A DNA stretch of 64,000 nucleotides from Streptomyces coeruleorubidus (GTDB lineage: Bacteria > Actinomycetota > Actinomycetes > Streptomycetales > Streptomycetaceae). The position numbers and the translations under genes were made by a program. Below, piece by piece: positions 61,358 to 64,000 of the stretch; within the stretch, counting starts at the first letter, position 1, and each line of letters opens with the position of its first letter. The DNA lies in the NCBI RefSeq assembly GCF_028885415.1, contig NZ_CP118527.1, positions 4,464,001-4,528,000 on the forward strand. The letters run 5' to 3'. Below the pieces are notes generated by a model. The model worked only from the letters and a program-made list of their open reading frames with translations. It searched no databases and was not told the origin of the DNA.

Positions 61358-61386
61358 AGGCCGCCTACGGATCTTGTAGGCGGCCT
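61358..61386. terminator. Hairpin after the tRNA fragment
   Basis: Perfect 11-bp stem AGGCCGCCTAC / GTAGGCGGCCT, loop of 7. Placed like a tRNA terminator, so it probably belonged to the original tRNA gene. Confidence 0.75.
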
Positions 61387-61592
61387 CCGTCATCCCCCTG
61401 CCCTCATGGCAGGTGCAGCGCACGCCCCCCATGAGCCCTCTCGGACGAGGCGGAAGGCCCGCGCCGAGCCCGCCGGTACTCAGCATGGAGCCGGTCGCCG
61501 GTCGGACATCTGCCGACGGCCTCGCCGTTGTCATCAACCGGTCGACAGTCCGGGCATCCGGGGAAGTGCAGAAGCATGCGCAGGTACGCGGC

Positions 61593-61964
61593 TCACTCGG
61601 GGGCGTTCGGGCACTGGTGGTCGTCGTTCTCGTAATGGTCGCACAGGGCGCGGACGGATCGGGCAAGACGTTGCGATTGGGCGATCCGGGCGGACAGACT
61701 GCGGCCGGGCTGGGCACTCAGCCGCAGCCGGGCTTCCCCGACGCAGAAGCGCGCACAGGCCCGCGCCACGCTGTCCTCGGGCAGCGCCTGCCCGACCGTC
61801 TCGACCTCGGGAACGGCCAGCATGAGGTGCCCGTGCAGTTGGAGCGTGAGCGTCTCCAGCACGTCCGGAGAGAGCACTTCGGCGTCGTTGGCGAGCGTGC
61901 GGTCCGCACAGGCACGCATCGTCTCGAGGTCCAGCGGCACAACCTTGCTCGCGGGCGCGGTCAT
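61593..61964 (-). CDS. DUF6415-type small regulatory-cluster protein
   Basis: A 123-residue helical protein. MRACADRTLANDAEVLSPDV, LTLQLHGHLMLAVPEVE, VARACARFCVGEARLRLS and SLSARIAQSQRLARSVRALC match the pattern of the DUF6415 family carried on Streptomyces accessory regions, often beside XRE regulators. ATG 61964 overlaps the upstream gene stop (ATGA). Unknown function. Confidence 0.7.
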   Translation of the reverse strand: MTAPASKVVPLDLETMRACADRTLANDAEVLSPDVLETLTLQLHGHLMLAVPEVETVGQALPEDSVARACARFCVGEARLRLSAQPGRSLSARIAQSQRLARSVRALCDHYENDDHQCPNAPE

Positions 61965-62494
61965 GACTCGTCCTCTTCGCCCGCACAGCCGCCGGCCACC
62001 ACGAACGCCTGCACGTCGGCTACCGCGCACAGTCGGCCCGGCCGGAGCATGGGGACAGCCCAGTACGACGCTTGCGTCTGCTCGTCGAACTCCGTGCGGT
62101 CGCCTCGCGGCACACCGAGGAGGGTGCCTTCCCCCAAGCACTCGGCGACCGGCTCGCGCCACGTCCGTGCGGTGCCGGGCGGGACGAGAACGTAGTAGCG
62201 GCGGAACCCTGGGTCATGGATGACCGGCGCACCGCCGAGACACCGAGTCAGCCGATCGCTCACGGTGTACCGCTCAGCGCTGGCGACTGCCCGATGCACA
62301 ACCCGCTCGGGCAGACGAACCGCCTCGAAGACCTTCCCCAACGGCACCACGGCCAGCCTCGCGGCGCCGCTCCACTCTCTGTGCGCGGTGTCGGGTGACG
62401 GATGGGCGGATGCCAGCCACCGCTCAACAGCCCCCCATTCCGGCGCATTCGCCGGGGATGGGCAAGAAGCCCCCGGAAACTTAATCTCTCTCAT
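61961..62494 (-). CDS. Hypothetical protein coupled to the DUF6415 gene
   Basis: A 177-residue soluble protein: WGAVERWLASAHPSPDTAHR, RLAVVPLGKVFEAVRLPERV, VIHDPGFRRYYVLVPPGTAR and YWAVPMLRPGRLCAVADVQA. The middle resembles a conserved Streptomyces protein that reads as a binding fold with a tryptophan- and arginine-rich surface, but I cannot name the family. ATG 62494. It ends overlapping DUF6415 and is divergent from the XRE regulator. Confidence 0.65.
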   Translation of the reverse strand: MREIKFPGASCPSPANAPEWGAVERWLASAHPSPDTAHREWSGAARLAVVPLGKVFEAVRLPERVVHRAVASAERYTVSDRLTRCLGGAPVIHDPGFRRYYVLVPPGTARTWREPVAECLGEGTLLGVPRGDRTEFDEQTQASYWAVPMLRPGRLCAVADVQAFVVAGGCAGEEDES

Positions 62495-62601
62495 GTCGAC
62501 GCTCCTCAGCAGCGTTGGCCACGCCCCGGGACCGGTCGCACGGTCGCCGGGGTCCTTGCAGGAAGACCCTTGCGCCAAGCACCACTTACTCCCATCCCAA
62601 G

Positions 62602-62627
62602 CCCTATAGGGCCGCCCTATATTGGGG
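62602..62627. promoter_or_regulatory. Double palindrome at the XRE gene start
   Basis: CCCTATAGGG (62602-62611) and CCCTATATTGGGG (62615-62627), the second ending 2 bp before the ATG at 62630. The AT cores (TATAGG, TATATT) could also serve as -10 boxes. No Shine-Dalgarno, so the transcript may be leaderless. Confidence 0.5.
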
Positions 62628-62629
62628 TT

Positions 62630-63877
62630 ATGGGGGACTTCCGCACGGACCTCTGGTCCCATCCCGCACTCGCCACAGCGGTCACCGACGAAGACTGGGG
62701 CCAGGTCTTCCGCACCTACCGCAAGCTCACTGGCCTGAGCCAGACCAAGCTGGGTGAACTCGTCGGCCTGGTCCAGCCCGACGTCTCCGACATCGAACGC
62801 GGCCGACGGCGAGTGACCTCGCTCGAAGTACGGCAGCGCATCGCCACCGGGCTCGGTATCCCACCGTCCCTTCACACCCCGGGGGCACAAGCGAAGACGG
62901 CACCGGTCCCCGCACTCGCGCTTACCGGTCCGGGCCCCGACGAAGACCTCCTGGCCCGCCTGACGAGCGTCGTCGACACAACGCACCGCGTGGATGCACC
63001 CACCCTGGACTGGCTGGACCGCCTGCTCGCCGAACACCGCCGCGCCGAGGACGTGATCGGCTCCCGCCCCCTCGTCGACGTCATGCGCAACCAGCTCCAC
63101 ACCGTCGTCGACCTCTACGCGGGCGCCCGAGGCCCCCTCGCCGACCGCGTGGTCCGCCTCGCCTCCGAACACGCCCAGTTCCTCGCCTGGATGGCCCAGG
63201 ACCAAGGCCGGACGGCAGCCGCACTGGCCTGGTACGACCGCAGCCACGAATGGGCCCTGGAAGCCGGCGACCCCAACATGGCCGCCACCACCCTCAGCAT
63301 GAAGGCCCACATGGCCTGGTCCGGCGGACGCGGCACCCGATGCGTACGCCTCGCCGAAGCCGCCCGCTGGTCCGCTCCAGGCACCTCCCTCGGCGTCCAG
63401 GGCATGGCCGCCCAAATGGCCGCCCGAGGCCACGCCCTCAACGGCGACGCCGACGACGCCCAACGCCTCCTGGACGAAGCACAGACCCTCATCAACCGGG
63501 CCGCCGAACACCCGGAGGACGAACCACCGTGGATGTACTTCTACGGCGAAACCTGGTTCACCCTCCAACGCGGCATGGCCGCACTGCACCTACGCAACTG
63601 GCAGACAGCCATCGACCATCTCACCACCGGACTGGACGCCCTGCCCGAGGAGTACCGCCGTGACAAAACCTGGTACCAGGCCTGCCTAGCTCACGCCCTC
63701 GCCTGCGCCGGTGAAGCAGCTCAGGCCCACTCGGTAGCCGCAACAACCGTCCCCGACGCCGCAGCCATCGGCCGCCCCCACTCCTGGAACGAACTCCACA
63801 CCACAGCAGCCGTACTCCTACGCCACGGGGCCAGGGAAGGACACCAACTAGTGGCTGCACTTCGAGAACACGACTGA
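62630..63877 (+). CDS. XRE-family regulator with TPR-like C-terminus
   Basis: A 415-residue protein. The N-terminal helix-turn-helix (about 22-72: DWGQVFRTYRKLTGLSQTKL, GLVQPDVSDIERGRRRVTS) is followed by ~300 residues of TPR-like helices (AQFLAWMAQDQGRTAAALAW, MAAQMAARGHALNGDADDAQ, LRNWQTAIDHLTTGLDALPE). This is the type of quorum- or peptide-linked regulators common in Streptomyces accessory DNA. ATG 62630 starts directly after the palindromes. Divergent from the 62494 and 61964 genes. After its stop, 63878-64000 shows nothing. Confidence 0.85.
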   Translation: MGDFRTDLWSHPALATAVTDEDWGQVFRTYRKLTGLSQTKLGELVGLVQPDVSDIERGRRRVTSLEVRQRIATGLGIPPSLHTPGAQAKTAPVPALALTGPGPDEDLLARLTSVVDTTHRVDAPTLDWLDRLLAEHRRAEDVIGSRPLVDVMRNQLHTVVDLYAGARGPLADRVVRLASEHAQFLAWMAQDQGRTAAALAWYDRSHEWALEAGDPNMAATTLSMKAHMAWSGGRGTRCVRLAEAARWSAPGTSLGVQGMAAQMAARGHALNGDADDAQRLLDEAQTLINRAAEHPEDEPPWMYFYGETWFTLQRGMAALHLRNWQTAIDHLTTGLDALPEEYRRDKTWYQACLAHALACAGEAAQAHSVAATTVPDAAAIGRPHSWNELHTTAAVLLRHGAREGHQLVAALREHD

Positions 63878-64000
63878 ACAGGCTCCCACTGCAGCCCCAT
63901 CCATTCGCGTTTCCACCCAGGGGTGTCGGTGCGGCAAGATGGGGCGTTTCTCATCAGTGCCCAGGAACACCAACCGCCAGGTCAAAGCGACCCCAACCGC

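Overview
The window is high-GC actinobacterial DNA that reads as Streptomyces. GTG/TTG starts with strong ribosome binding sites are common. The right third keeps the Streptomyces core order as I recall it from S. coelicolor (WYL regulator, msiK, nucleotidyltransferase, DoxX protein, rlmB, cysS, ispF/ispD, carD, lipoprotein, phoP/phoR divergent from phoU, DUF4242 protein, gpmA). Families are assigned by reading the translations; no database search was possible.

Layout. (a) 1-5.1 kb: IS21 remnant (istB/istA), a small SLOG-type gene, a helix-turn-helix regulator split by a complete IS3 element, and a ruined tyrosine integrase. (b) 5.1-6.86 kb: a small, visibly lower-GC insert with a Schlafen/AlbA_2-type gene and another integrase remnant. 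(c) 6.8-41.8 kb: an integrative element bounded by a 43-bp direct repeat that is the 3' part of the tRNA-Thr gene at 41.8 kb. A third, 2-mismatch copy lies at 5.1 kb, so the tRNA has taken up elements in tandem. (d) 41.9-61.3 kb: conserved chromosome. (e) 61.3-64 kb: a 3' fragment of a tRNA-Arg followed by regulator-type accessory genes.

Within the large element, 7-8.6 kb is decayed. At 8.9-23.3 kb there is a LuxR-type two-component system, an ArsB/NhaD-like permease, a CPA1 and two CPA2 cation/proton antiporters (one with a TrkA-C subunit), NfeD and SPFH proteins, and regulators. Part of this block exists as two copies, one or the other decayed. At 23.8-28.9 kb lies a system resembling the Bacillus SDP cannibalism system: a GntR regulator coupled to a DUF1648 (SdpI-like) membrane protein, then sdpC-, sdpA- and sdpB-like genes, then two secreted proteins sharing a four-cysteine pattern. 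At 30-33.4 kb lies a whiJ-like cluster (RsbW-type ATPase, DUF6879, XRE/DUF5753, DUF397). At 33.6-41.7 kb is the mobility module: relaxase, MobC-like protein, DUF2637 protein, DUF3631 ATPase, excisionase, XRE repressor and integrase. No FtsK/TraB translocase is seen, so the element looks mobilizable rather than self-transmissible.

The observations I rate highest are the SDP-like system with its two cysteine-patterned secreted neighbours, the tandem att array with integrase arm-type repeats, and a 3 x 24-bp array upstream of the DUF3631 gene whose units keep a palindrome while its sequence changes.
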